A stretch of DNA of 8,395 bases from Fen731 sp964481885 (GTDB lineage: Bacteria; Actinomycetota; Humimicrobiia; Humimicrobiales; Humimicrobiaceae), in contig CAYZUS010000065.1 of assembly GCA_964481885.1 (NCBI GenBank), positions 1-8,395 of the forward strand, in the 5' to 3' direction. Below, in pieces: positions 1 through 6,146 of the stretch. Position 1 is the stretch's first letter. Every line of letters starts with the position of its first letter. The translations under genes and the position numbers were made by a program. A model generated the notes under the pieces. That model saw nothing but the letters and a program-made list of their open reading frames with translations. It made no database searches and was not told where the DNA came from.

Positions 1-2430
1 CATTCCGACACCTTCTTGGTCTATTGACTGGAAAGGATCATCAGGAAGAATCTGTCTTTCAACGTACTCTGGCAAGAAAACACCTGCATCATCACGAGAA
101 AAACCTAAAGTCATCTGTGTAAGGTCATTTGTTCCGAAAGAGAAAAACTCTGCATGTTCAGCAATTTTGTCAGCGATAAGTGCTGCTCTTGGAATCTCAA
201 TCATAGTACCAACTTTATAATCTAAAGTTATATTAGCTGCAGAAATAAGCTCATCAGCTATTCTTACTGCATTATCCTTCAATAACTTAAGTTCAGGAAC
301 CATTCCTACAAGAGGAATCATTATCTCAGGAATTACTGTCTTGCCTGTTTTTGCTACTTCCACTGCTGCAGAAATAATAGCTTCAACTTGCATGTCATAA
401 ATTTCTGGATACGTGATACCTAAACGGCAACCACGGTGACCAAGCATAGGATTGAACTCATGTAATTGGTCAACTCTTAACTTAACAGCATCAGCTGAAA
501 TACCCATTTCTTTTGCCATGTCAGCTTGTGCTTCTGGAGTATGTGGAACAAATTCATGTAAAGGTGGGTCTAGTAATCTGATTGTTACTGGTAGTCCGTC
601 CATTATCTCGAATATTCCTTTGAAGTCACCTTTTTGCATAGGAAGAAGTTTAGCAAGAGCTATTTTTCTACCTGCGATATCTTCAGCAAGAATCATTTCT
701 CTAACTGCCTTTATTCTGTCACCTTCAAAAAACATATGTTCTGTACGACAAAGGCCAATTCCTTCTGCTCCGAAATCTCTAGCTACTTGTGCATCATGTG
801 GAGTATCAGCATTTGTTCTGATACCTAAAGTTCTTACTTCATCAGCCCAGCTCATTAATACACCAAAGTCACCTGAAAGCTCAGGAGTTGTTAATTCAAC
901 CTTCCCTGCGATAACTTCACCGGCTGAACCGTTTAATGTTATGAAGTCATTTTTACCAAAAGTTGCACCATTAATAATTACTGTCTCTGCTTTTTCATTA
1001 ATTTCTAAAGCAGCACATCCAGCAACACATGGCTTACCCATCCCTCTTGCTACTACAGCAGCGTGAGAAGTCATACCACCTCTAGCTGTAAGAATACCTT
1101 CAGCAGCATCCATACCACCAATATCTTCTGGTGATGTTTCTTGTCTTACAAGAATTACTTTTTCGCCTGCATCTCTTCTTGCTTCAGCGTCTTCAGCAGT
1201 AAATGAACATTTACCAACTGCAGCACCTGGTGATGCTGGTAATCCTTTAGCAATAACATTTAGCTTTGCTTTTGGATTAATATTTGGGTGAAGCAACATA
1301 TCTAATTGAGTAGGAGCAACTCTGTTAAGAGCTGTTGTCTTATCAATAAGACCTTCTGCTACCATTTCAACAGCGATTCTAACAGCAGCAGCTGCAGTTC
1401 TCTTGCCTGTTCTAGTCTGTAACATATAAAGCTTACCTTCTTGAATAGTAAACTCCATATCTTGCATTTCTTTATAATGTTTTTCTAAATTTAGATAAAT
1501 ATCTACTAACTGTTTGTAACAAGTTGGCATCATTCTTTCTAACTCACATATTTCTAAAGGAGTTCTGATCCCAGCTACAACGTCTTCACCTTGTGCGTTC
1601 ATTAAAAACTCACCATAGAATAAGTTTTCACCTGTTGATGGGTTACGTGTGAAAGCAACACCAGTTCCGGAAGTCTCACCCATGTTACCAAATACCATTG
1701 ATTGTACGTTTACTGCTGTTCCCCAACTGTCATCAATATTATTCATTTTTCTGTATTTAACAGCACGTGGAACTTCCCATGAACCAAAAACAGCAGCAAT
1801 AGCCATCTTTAATTGTTCAAATCCATCATCTGGGAAAGATTTTCCTGCGTTTTCTTTAACAACTACCTTATATTGTTCTACCAATTCCTTAAGGTCAGAA
1901 GCTGAAAGATCTGTATCGTTCTCAACTCCACGAGCTTTTTTCATAGCAGTAATCTTTTCTTCGAAATGTTCATGATTAACACCCATAACAACATCACCAT
2001 ACATATTGATAAATCTTCTGTAAGAGTCATAAGCAAATCTTTCATTGCCTGACTTTGTTATAAGACCTTTTATAGTTGTGTCATTAAGTCCTAAGTTAAG
2101 TACTGTATCCATCATGCCAGGCATAGAAACTCTAGCACCGGATCTTACTGAGAAAAGTAAAGGATTCTCAGCATCATTAAACTTCATGCCCATAGCATTT
2201 TCTGTTTTAGTTATATTTTCTTTTACTTCAGCTAAAAGTGATTCTGAAAGCATTCTTCCGTTCTTATAGTAGTCTAAACACATTTCTGTAGAAATAGTAA
2301 ATCCAGCAGGTACTGGTACTCCTAAATTTGTCATTTCCGCTAGATTAGCACCCTTTCCACCTAACAGATTTCTCATCGAAGCATCTGCTTCGCCCTTCCC
2401 ATTTCCGAAAAAATAAATATTCTTTGCCAT
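1..2430 (-). CDS. ppdK: Pyruvate,phosphate dikinase, C-terminus beyond the window
   Basis: Interconverts pyruvate + ATP + Pi with PEP + AMP + PPi in the cytoplasm; in anaerobes it often runs glycolytically. The frame is open for 810 codons from ATG at 2430 to the left edge; the family is about 875 residues, so roughly 65 are missing. Visible parts: ATP-grasp domain (GGKGANLAEM at residues 24-33, GTGVAFTRNP at 255-264), swivelling phosphohistidine domain (GGMTSHAAVVARG, phospho-acceptor His456), and PEP/pyruvate barrel with metal ligands Glu745 (IEIPRAA) and Asp769 (FGTNDLTQ). These numbers sit within one residue of those I recall for the Clostridium symbiosum enzyme (His455, Glu745, Asp769). 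The catalytic Cys near 831 falls outside. No frameshift or stop was seen. The start has AGGAGG 7 nt upstream and a strong promoter. Several opposite-strand open frames inside it are shadows. Confidence 0.98.
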   Translation of the reverse strand, partial: MAKNIYFFGNGKGEADASMRNLLGGKGANLAEMTNLGVPVPAGFTISTEMCLDYYKNGRMLSESLLAEVKENITKTENAMGMKFNDAENPLLFSVRSGARVSMPGMMDTVLNLGLNDTTIKGLITKSGNERFAYDSYRRFINMYGDVVMGVNHEHFEEKITAMKKARGVENDTDLSASDLKELVEQYKVVVKENAGKSFPDDGFEQLKMAIAAVFGSWEVPRAVKYRKMNNIDDSWGTAVNVQSMVFGNMGETSGTGVAFTRNPSTGENLFYGEFLMNAQGEDVVAGIRTPLEICELERMMPTCYKQLVDIYLNLEKHYKEMQDMEFTIQEGKLYMLQTRTGKRTAAAAVRIAVEMVAEGLIDKTTALNRVAPTQLDMLLHPNINPKAKLNVIAKGLPASPGAAVGKCSFTAEDAEARRDAGEKVILVRQETSPEDIGGMDAAEGILTARGGMTSHAAVVARGMGKPCVAGCAALEINEKAETVIINGATFGKNDFITLNGSAGEVIAGKVELTTPELSGDFGVLMSWADEVRTLGIRTNADTPHDAQVARDFGAEGIGLCRTEHMFFEGDRIKAVREMILAEDIAGRKIALAKLLPMQKGDFKGIFEIMDGLPVTIRLLDPPLHEFVPHTPEAQADMAKEMGISADAVKLRVDQLHEFNPMLGHRGCRLGITYPEIYDMQVEAIISAAVEVAKTGKTVIPEIMIPLVGMVPELKLLKDNAVRIADELISAANITLDYKVGTMIEIPRAALIADKIAEHAEFFSFGTNDLTQMTLGFSRDDAGVFLPEYVERQILPDDPFQSIDQEGVGM

Positions 2431-2437
2431 TAACTAA

Positions 2438-2443
2438 CCTCCT
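2438..2443 (-). promoter_or_regulatory. Shine-Dalgarno site of ppdK
   Basis: Reads AGGAGG on the minus strand, 7 nt before the ATG at 2430. A perfect consensus at ideal spacing, it fixes the ppdK start and contrasts with the four genes in this window that have none. Confidence 0.9.
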
Positions 2444-2492
2444 AATTTTTTCAGGGCCTGTCTTAAATATGGTCGCCCCAAGACCAAGCGCT

Positions 2493-2521
2493 ATTATAAC
2501 GCTTATCAAGATTTCATTCAA
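2493..2521 (-). promoter_or_regulatory. Sigma-70 type promoter of ppdK
   Basis: On the minus strand TTGAAT (2516-2521) is followed after exactly 17 bp by a perfect TATAAT (2493-2498). Transcription would begin near 2486, giving a leader of about 55 nt containing the AGGAGG site. It lies in the 133-bp divergent gap shared with the DUF89 gene, so the two promoters could influence each other. Only sequence match supports this. Confidence 0.75.
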
Positions 2522-2547
2522 AGGGATAGTTATAATAAATTTAAATA

Positions 2548-2556
2548 TGCTAAAAT
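2548..2556 (+). promoter_or_regulatory. Extended -10 promoter of the DUF89 gene (leaderless)
   Basis: TGC followed by TAAAAT is an extended -10 element (TGn plus a -10 hexamer) ending 7 bp before the ATG at 2564. No convincing -35 box and no Shine-Dalgarno site are present, so transcription probably starts at or within a base or two of the start codon. A perfect TATAAT at 2531-2536 is an alternative -10 but has no -35 partner at proper spacing. Confidence 0.5.
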
Positions 2557-2563
2557 CAGCCCC

Positions 2564-3448
2564 ATGAAATCTTATATAGACTGTATTCCCTGCATAATGC
2601 ATAACATTGTTGCGACCTTAAATGGCCATATAACTAATAGAGATGACCGAGAAGAAGCTTTCAAGAAAATACTTAAAGAACTACATGGAACAGACTTCTC
2701 TAAGGTTAGTCCACCAGTACTTACAGATAACCTTCATAAAATAATGCTAACCTATCTTGATGGCCGAGACATATATAAGGATATAAAGAAAGAATGTAAC
2801 AATGAGGCACTAAAAATCTATACACATGCTGAAGAACTTTATAATAATTCTGCTGATAAGCTAAAAACTGCTATAAAAATCGCTATCGCTGGCAACCTTA
2901 TAGACTATGGAGCATTAAAAAGCTTTAACATTGAAAACATCATAGACGACTATGTTCATCGTGATTTTGCTATTGATAATTACGCTGACCTAGAAGTCGA
3001 GATAAATAAAGCTAATACCATCTTATATATAGGCGACAATACTGGTGAAATTGTATTAGATAGGTTACTCGTCAAACACCTAATTTCATTAGGAAAGAAA
3101 GTTACTTTTACTGTAAAGAGTCATCCAATCCTAAATGACGCGTTATTAGAAGACGCAAAAGAAGTTGGGATGGATAAAATAACAGATGTTATTGAAAGTG
3201 GTTGCGCCACAGCAGGCACTACCCTTGCGGGAGCAAATGAACTCTTTCATAAAAGACTAGCAGGTGCTGACCTTATCATCTCAAAGGGGCAAGGTAACTT
3301 TGAGACTCTTACCGAAGAGTCAATCGAAAAACCTTTGTTTTACTTATTTCTTTGTAAATGCGACAAAATAGCGCAGACTTTTAAGACAAATACTTTTGAT
3401 TTGATGTTATTAAGTAACAACAACTATAAAAAATATTTTAGCCCCTAA
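2564..3448 (+). CDS. DUF89 / ARMT1-like damage-control phosphatase family protein
   Basis: A 294-aa cytoplasmic protein of the DUF89 family (PF01937), metal-dependent phosphatases that in characterised members hydrolyse damaged or surplus sugar- and nucleotide-phosphates. The natural substrate of this bacterial subfamily cannot be read from sequence. Family marks in order: N-terminal DCIPC with Cys7 and Cys10, a pair typical of prokaryotic members; AIAGNLIDYG (107-116); GDNTGEIVLD with predicted metal ligands Asp158-Asn159; HPILNDALLEDA with the third likely ligand Asp192; ADLIISKGQGNFETL (235-249) holding the KGQGN phosphate-site motif. Length and motif order are complete, so it should be active. 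The family-typical MK(x)nDCxPC opening supports ATG 2564 although no Shine-Dalgarno precedes it. It is divergent from ppdK and monocistronic, ending in hairpins at 3450-3518. Confidence 0.9.
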   Translation: MKSYIDCIPCIMHNIVATLNGHITNRDDREEAFKKILKELHGTDFSKVSPPVLTDNLHKIMLTYLDGRDIYKDIKKECNNEALKIYTHAEELYNNSADKLKTAIKIAIAGNLIDYGALKSFNIENIIDDYVHRDFAIDNYADLEVEINKANTILYIGDNTGEIVLDRLLVKHLISLGKKVTFTVKSHPILNDALLEDAKEVGMDKITDVIESGCATAGTTLAGANELFHKRLAGADLIISKGQGNFETLTEESIEKPLFYLFLCKCDKIAQTFKTNTFDLMLLSNNNYKKYFSP

Positions 3449-3468
3449 ATCCCCTAAAGGGGACTTTA

Positions 3469-3518
3469 GATAATCCCCCTGTCCTAACGGACATCCCCCT
3501 TATGAAGGGGGAATTTTT
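3469..3518 (+). terminator. Double GC hairpin (copy 1), probable terminator of the DUF89 gene
   Basis: After GATAATCCCCCT come two hairpins: TGTCC-TAAC-GGACA (3480-3493) and CCCCCTT-ATG-AAGGGGG (3495-3511), the second followed by AATTTTT, the classic intrinsic terminator form. A third small stem, TCCCC-TAAA-GGGGA (3450-3463), lies just before it, directly after the DUF89 stop. The same architecture recurs at 3955-4005, so this is also one unit of a repeat family. Confidence 0.6.
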
Positions 3519-3521
3519 CTC

Positions 3522-3545
3522 AATTGTTGCGACGTCGCAACAATT
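3522..3545. repeat. Perfect 24-bp palindrome
   Basis: Two 12-bp arms meet at GCGACGTCGC with no loop; the half-site TTGCGAC/GTCGCAA also forms the core of the palindrome at 3811-3829, but here in the opposite (inside-out) order. A zero-loop palindrome of this length is more like a protein-binding site or mobile palindromic unit than a transcription terminator. No poly-T follows. Confidence 0.8.
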
Positions 3546-3588
3546 CAATATGCTTTTTTGGTTAAGGTGTACCTTAAAATCCTTTTCA

Positions 3589-3897
3589 ATAAGGGGCTCC
3601 TCGCCCCTTATATATCCCCTCTGTCCCTCTCAAAACTCACTCCCTAAAATTTGGGAAATTTTTCATCACCCTTTTATCTATGACTATTTTCAATACTATT
3701 ATTCAACCTGCGGGAGCATTGCACTACTATCATCTTTTGACTAATTGTCGTTAAATGATTTTAAAATTTCTACAATTTAAGATCGTTCAAACATTGCTAG
3801 GGACAATTACTGGTCGCAAATTGCGACCACAAAAATCAAAAATGCTCCAACTTACTCGCTGTTAGCTCGTGGATAACCGCTCAGGATGCTCCGGGAC
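3589..3897 (-). repeat. Diverged copy R1 of a dispersed non-coding element
   Basis: Read on the minus strand, this shares ordered blocks with 8227-8395 on the plus strand: GTCCCGGAGCATCCTGAGC (3897-3879) against GTCCCGAAGCAAACTGAGC (8227-8245); an AAAATCAT block; GCAATGCTCCCGCAGGTTGA (3722-3703), 18/20 identical to 8308-8327; then at similar spacing a GGTGA..GAAAaATttCCC..ATTTT block. It ends in a 9-bp-arm hairpin around GGGGC/GCCCC (3611-3589), recalling the final hairpin of R2. Between the first two blocks R1 is some 75 bp longer, and that extra part holds the palindrome at 3811-3829. Alignment was by eye and the middle part is weak. Confidence 0.45.
3811..3829. repeat. ORF6N-box palindrome, intergenic copy 1
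   Basis: TGGTCGCAA and TTGCGACCA flank a single central A. The core GGTCGCAA matches the arm of the palindrome inside the third ORF6N gene (6946-6974). Read on the minus strand it would encode W-S-Q-F-A-T-S-N, close to the ORF6N box LRSQ-F/N-V/A-T, but stops close the frame on both sides. It is therefore either a gene scrap or an independent copy of the palindromic unit. Confidence 0.6.
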
Positions 3898-3911
3898 AAC
3901 TTTTAGGATTC

Positions 3912-3951
3912 TAAGGTCACAAATTGTGACCTTAAAGAATTATCTTCATCC
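3912..3951 (-). repeat. ORF6N gene fragment or palindromic unit, intergenic copy 2
   Basis: The palindrome 3912-3934 has 11-bp arms (TAAGGTCACAA) around one A. The 40 bp from 3912 match 6426-6465 inside the middle ORF6N gene at 36 positions, the first 27 without a mismatch. On the minus strand the segment reads D-E-D-N-S-L-R-S-Q-F-V-T-L-E-S then a stop, matching that gene's E-E-D-D-S-L-R-S-Q-F-V-T-L (residues 61-73). No further ORF6N sequence flanks it, so it is a minimal remnant or a transposed unit. Confidence 0.7.
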
Positions 3952-3954
3952 AAA

Positions 3955-4005
3955 GATAATCCCCCTGCGACTATCGTCGCTCTCCCCCTTTGATAAAGGG
4001 GGCTT
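3955..4005 (+). repeat. Double GC hairpin (copy 2)
   Basis: Same plan as 3469-3518: GATAATCCCCCT, then GCGAC-TATC-GTCGC (3967-3980), then CCCCCTTT-GAT-AAAGGGGG (3984-4002) followed by CTTTATT. The first stem is a different sequence from that of copy 1 but still pairs, and the second stem has gained a base pair. It could act as a weak terminator shielding the promoter at 4008, which begins directly after it. Confidence 0.6.
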
Positions 4006-4007
4006 TA

Positions 4008-4036
4008 TTGATAACCATTAACAATAATGATATTAT
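4008..4036 (+). promoter_or_regulatory. Promoter giving a leaderless mRNA for the 88-aa gene
   Basis: TTGATA (4008-4013), 17 bp, TATTAT (4031-4036), then 7 bp to ATG 4044. A start site at normal distance from the -10 box coincides with the start codon, and there is no Shine-Dalgarno site. This decides the start in favour of ATG 4044 over the upstream in-frame TTG at 3990, which lies inside a hairpin. Confidence 0.7.
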
Positions 4037-4043
4037 CAAAATC

Positions 4044-4310
4044 ATGGACATCAACGAAATCAAGAAATCTCTTAAAGCTCATGGCTATATCAAAGATAGT
4101 GAATCAAATAATTGGTACAATTTAATAAACAAAACTATATTTACTCATGAAGCCATTTCATTTTCTATATTAGACAAATTAATTACTCTAAAACATATAA
4201 ATTTAACCATTTACTCCACAAGAACCTTAAGTAAATCTTTATTAATTAAAATAAAAGAAAAATTTCATGTTAATGACATTGTTAATTTATTACTCCCAAT
4301 CAAAGAATGA
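4044..4310 (+). CDS. Unrecognised small protein, 88 aa
   Basis: I do not recognise this family. The protein begins MDINEIKKSLKAHGY, is soluble by appearance (no membrane helix or signal peptide), and is rich in Ile, Leu, Lys and Asn. Two lysine-rich helices are likely at the ends (residues 3-15 and 62-80), with a central hydrophobic stretch from about 32 to 58 that looks like alternating beta strands. ATG 4044 is chosen because a well-spaced promoter ends 7 bp before it. The next gene starts one base after its TGA stop (TGA-C-ATG), so the two are co-transcribed and probably translationally coupled. AT content is higher than in the metabolic genes to the left, in keeping with acquired DNA. It could be a small regulator or partner of the membrane protein behind it; that is inference only. 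Confidence 0.7.
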   Translation: MDINEIKKSLKAHGYIKDSESNNWYNLINKTIFTHEAISFSILDKLITLKHINLTIYSTRTLSKSLLIKIKEKFHVNDIVNLLLPIKE

Positions 4311-4311
4311 C

Positions 4312-4605
4312 ATGAAACTTAAAGACAATCTTATAGTTATTTTTATTCTTTTTCTTTTTTGTGCATTAATAATCTTTCTTTTATTTTTCTTTAAAATTAT
4401 TGATGAGCGTACTTCGCTTCAAACTTTTTCTTTTATTTTGTTTGTTACATTAGTTGGCATTATAAAGAACATTAATGCTCACACGCATAAGCTTGGTGAA
4501 TACAGAGATAAACCCATCATTGAAACTCCTGGATATGAAGCAGTAGACACTAGTGATTTAATAAAAATTATATACGATAAAATCAAAAAAATATTTTCAA
4601 AATAA
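4312..4605 (+). CDS. Unrecognised small membrane protein with two helices, 97 aa
   Basis: Family not recognised. Two hydrophobic segments are visible: residues about 7-30, very rich in Phe, Leu and Ile, and about 36-52. A short charged turn (DERTS) separates them, and a soluble tail of some 45 residues ends in a lysine-rich helix (LIKIIYDKIKKIFSK). A hairpin topology with a cytoplasmic tail is likely. The frame continues upstream to 4267, but ATG 4312 fits better: it sits one base past the upstream stop, and the extra 15 codons would lie inside the preceding gene. There is no good Shine-Dalgarno site, so translation likely depends on coupling. It converges with the 4624-5403 gene, leaving only 18 bp. 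Small two-helix proteins beside a cytosolic partner occur in toxin and abortive-infection cassettes, but nothing specific identifies one here. Confidence 0.7.
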   Translation: MKLKDNLIVIFILFLFCALIIFLLFFFKIIDERTSLQTFSFILFVTLVGIIKNINAHTHKLGEYRDKPIIETPGYEAVDTSDLIKIIYDKIKKIFSK

Positions 4606-4623
4606 AACACAGACTTACACTAT

Positions 4624-5403
4624 CTACTTATCAAGCTTACTAGATAATTTTTTCACAAGTTTTTCCCATTCTTCATTACCTTTTGGAATAAGACTTATTA
4701 TCTCTTCATCAATCGTAAGCTTAATTTTTTTAAATCTCTTGGAAAATAAATATTTACCAACAAATATCATATGCTCTGAAGAATACTTAATAAAATATAT
4801 TGCCTTATCTACAGTTTGAGATAAATTTTCGTTATCACCAATTAAGTCTTTAACAAACAAAACATTATTGTCATCTTCTAAATCTAATTCAAACATATTT
4901 TTACTTAATGAATACCTATTATTAATATAAAGAATAAGCTGTTCTATTGTTAAAAAAACATCATTACAATAATTCAATAATCTAAGTATCTCAAAATTAG
5001 TTAATGACAAAAAAGCCAAGTCTTCAATGTTTAATCTACGAAAAGAAATAGGACTTAATGGAGAAAATAAGTTGTTAATACTAATTAACTCATCCTTATT
5101 TATATAATTTAAATCTAAAATGTTTTGTAAAAAATCAGATTCTGCTTTTCTTAAAAGCAAAGTTTGACCTTTTAATGCCATTAACCCCGCCAACCAATCC
5201 TCCAATGCAATAAAGGAATATAAATAACTAGTTAATTGTTTTTCTTTATTTTTTTTCAATTCATAAAGTTGATTAAAAATAAAAGCTGCACCAGCACCTA
5301 CCAAAGCTCCTATCGCTGAAGCAAAAACTCCACTTAATAGTGAATTTCCACTCATGCTTGGCAAATAAACCCCAATTAATTGTACTGCGTTTGATGAAAC
5401 CAT
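4624..5403 (-). CDS. Unrecognised protein with one N-terminal membrane helix, 259 aa
   Basis: Family not recognised. A single membrane helix at residues about 22-44 is glycine- and alanine-rich (small-xxx-small pattern GALVGAGAAF), which favours helix packing or oligomerisation. A basic linker follows (ELKKNKEKQ), then about 210 residues that look all-helical and end in a charged tail (EEWEKLVKKLSSKLDK). This predicts a membrane-anchored protein with a cytosolic domain. The frame opens at 5454, but ATG 5403 is preferred because GAGGT lies 4 nt upstream and an extended -10 element lies before that; the earlier ATG has neither. It converges with the two-gene cassette at 4044-4605. Single-helix anchored helical proteins are common among uncharacterised defence-island genes, but no diagnostic motif supports that here. 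Confidence 0.75.
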   Translation of the reverse strand: MVSSNAVQLIGVYLPSMSGNSLLSGVFASAIGALVGAGAAFIFNQLYELKKNKEKQLTSYLYSFIALEDWLAGLMALKGQTLLLRKAESDFLQNILDLNYINKDELISINNLFSPLSPISFRRLNIEDLAFLSLTNFEILRLLNYCNDVFLTIEQLILYINNRYSLSKNMFELDLEDDNNVLFVKDLIGDNENLSQTVDKAIYFIKYSSEHMIFVGKYLFSKRFKKIKLTIDEEIISLIPKGNEEWEKLVKKLSSKLDK

Positions 5404-5407
5404 AACT

Positions 5408-5428
5408 ACCTCAACATAAAATATACCA
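5408..5428 (-). promoter_or_regulatory. Extended -10 element and Shine-Dalgarno site of the 259-aa gene
   Basis: On the minus strand TGG-TATATT (5428-5420) forms an extended -10, and GAGGT (5412-5408) lies 4 nt before ATG 5403. The implied leader is only about 10-12 nt, just long enough to hold the ribosome site. No clear -35 box is present. Confidence 0.5.
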
Positions 5429-5450
5429 CAGTAAGCATATATACTAAAAG

Positions 5451-5636
5451 GCACTGTGCGAGAAGAGCTATAGATGGAGTTAGCGAATGGAACGTAGAAA
5501 AATCAGGACGATTTTTCAGGACAACTGAGCCAGGATAGGCGAATTTGTCCGTTAGTGGAATAAGCTATACGGAATCTTAGCTCTGGAGCTTCATGTGCCT
5601 AGCGGGATTGTTAAGGGCGGCAATGAGCCCTTAACA
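5451..5636 (+). repeat. Candidate structured RNA or repeat element (copy R2)
   Basis: No open frame fills this stretch. Nested complementarity suggests a fold: a 7-bp closing stem AGAGCTA (5464-5470) with TAGCTCT (5578-5584); inside it GAAAAATC/GATTTTTC (5497-5517, 8 bp, loop AGGAC); then two nt later GGACAA (5519-5524) with TTGTCC (5545-5550); then outside a 10-bp terminal hairpin around TTAAGGGC/GCCCTTAA (5609-5636). The block from AGATGG (5472) through the first hairpin resembles 8356-8395 and, more weakly, the minus strand near 3640-3680. The strand is assigned from that resemblance only. No T-run follows the last hairpin on either strand, so plain termination does not explain it. Confidence 0.5.
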
Positions 5637-5644
5637 TAAAACAA

Positions 5645-6139
5645 TTAGTCCTTTATAAAACCCATTCTCCTCTTTTGTTCCTCAATAACTGGGTTTAAAA
5701 GTTCATCAACACTTTCTACTAAATAGCTAATCATATAATCATGCTCTTGCAGTTTCTTTTTAATTTCATCGTTTGTTGCTAGAAATTCTCTTAACTGGAC
5801 GAATGTACGCATAATTTGAATATTAATTAGGATTGCTTTATCACTATTTAGAACTGTAGATAACATTGCAATTCCTAATTCAGTAAAGACAAATGGAAGA
5901 TATCTTAATCCTCCCCAACTTGAGGTAACAAATTGTGACCTCAAGTTTTCATACTCGTTGTCAGTAAGCTTAAACATAAAATCTTCTGGAAATCTGATAA
6001 TATTTCTCTTAACTGCTTGATTTAAAGTTTTAGTTTCAACTTCATATAGTTTGGCTAAATCTTTATCAAACATGACTTTCTTACCACGTATTATATAAAT
6101 CTTAGACTGAATATTCTCAATTGGTATTATGTTTTCCAT
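5645..6139 (-). CDS. ORF6N-domain protein, third gene of the operon (164 aa)
   Basis: The ORF6N domain (PF10543) is a putative DNA-binding module found in phage and bacterial proteins, often with antirepressor-like architectures; its function in stand-alone proteins is unknown. The domain spans about residues 8-95: IYIIRGKKVMFDKDLAKLYEV, then VKRN..RFPEDFMF, the LRSQFVT box (66-72) and RYLPFVFTELGIAML. A helical tail (110-155) likely forms a coiled coil. ATG 6139 is chosen because AAGGAG lies 10 nt upstream within the end of the previous gene; the open frame extends 16 codons further into that gene. The tail is nearly identical to the upstream paralogue, showing recent duplication or conversion. 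It ends GFIKD where its paralogues end GFIKE, fitting the loss of a need for a downstream ribosome site. A 31-bp palindrome lies in the gene at the LRSQ box. Confidence 0.88.
   Translation of the reverse strand: MENIIPIENIQSKIYIIRGKKVMFDKDLAKLYEVETKTLNQAVKRNIIRFPEDFMFKLTDNEYENLRSQFVTSSWGGLRYLPFVFTELGIAMLSTVLNSDKAILINIQIMRTFVQLREFLATNDEIKKKLQEHDYMISYLVESVDELLNPVIEEQKRRMGFIKD
5917..5947. repeat. Palindrome at the LRSQ box of the third ORF6N gene
   Basis: Arms AACTTGAGGTAACAA and TTGTGACCTCAAGTT, 15 bp each, flank one A; 14 of 15 pairs match. It covers codons for N-L-R-S-Q-F-V-T-S-S. The outer arm differs from those in the other two genes yet still pairs with itself. Confidence 0.85.
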
Positions 6140-6146
6140 AAGAGTG

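Larger units (their letters stand above)
3449..4007. repeat. Gene-free nest of palindromes and hairpins
   Basis: This 560-bp stretch has no credible gene. It starts and ends with related GC-rich double hairpins (3469-3518 and 3955-4005). Between them lie a perfect 24-bp palindrome (3522-3545), smaller inverted repeats at 3562-3577 (arms TTAAGGT), 3589-3611 (9-bp arms) and 3646-3662 (7-bp arms), two palindromes resembling those inside the ORF6N genes (3811-3829, 3912-3934), and on the minus strand a probable copy of a longer repeat seen also near 8227-8395. One 80-codon open frame at 3502-3744 starts inside a hairpin loop and is most likely chance. The density of unrelated inverted repeats suggests a landing zone for small palindromic elements. 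Confidence 0.7.

Noticed and set aside
452..2602. Several open frames of 64-204 codons antisense to or out of frame with ppdK
   Set aside because: All lie within, or overlap the start of, the conserved ppdK coding frame, which shows family motifs throughout; these are shadow frames without ribosome sites.
3502..3744. 80-codon plus-strand open frame
   Set aside because: It starts inside the loop of a terminator-like hairpin, has no ribosome site or promoter, runs through several inverted repeats, and its translation shows no domain-like pattern. It overlaps a region matched by other non-coding repeat copies.
3449..4007. CRISPR array
   Set aside because: Repeats here are palindromes of differing sequence at irregular spacing, with no uniform repeat-spacer periodicity and no cas genes.
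4606..4650. Bidirectional terminator between the convergent genes
   Set aside because: Only a 6-bp TATCTA/TAGATA pairing with a long loop is visible inside the end of the minus-strand gene; too weak to call.
5451..5636. Known guide-RNA or IscB/TnpB-associated RNA
   Set aside because: No HNH, RuvC or TnpB-like gene is present in the window and I cannot match the fold to a named RNA family from memory.
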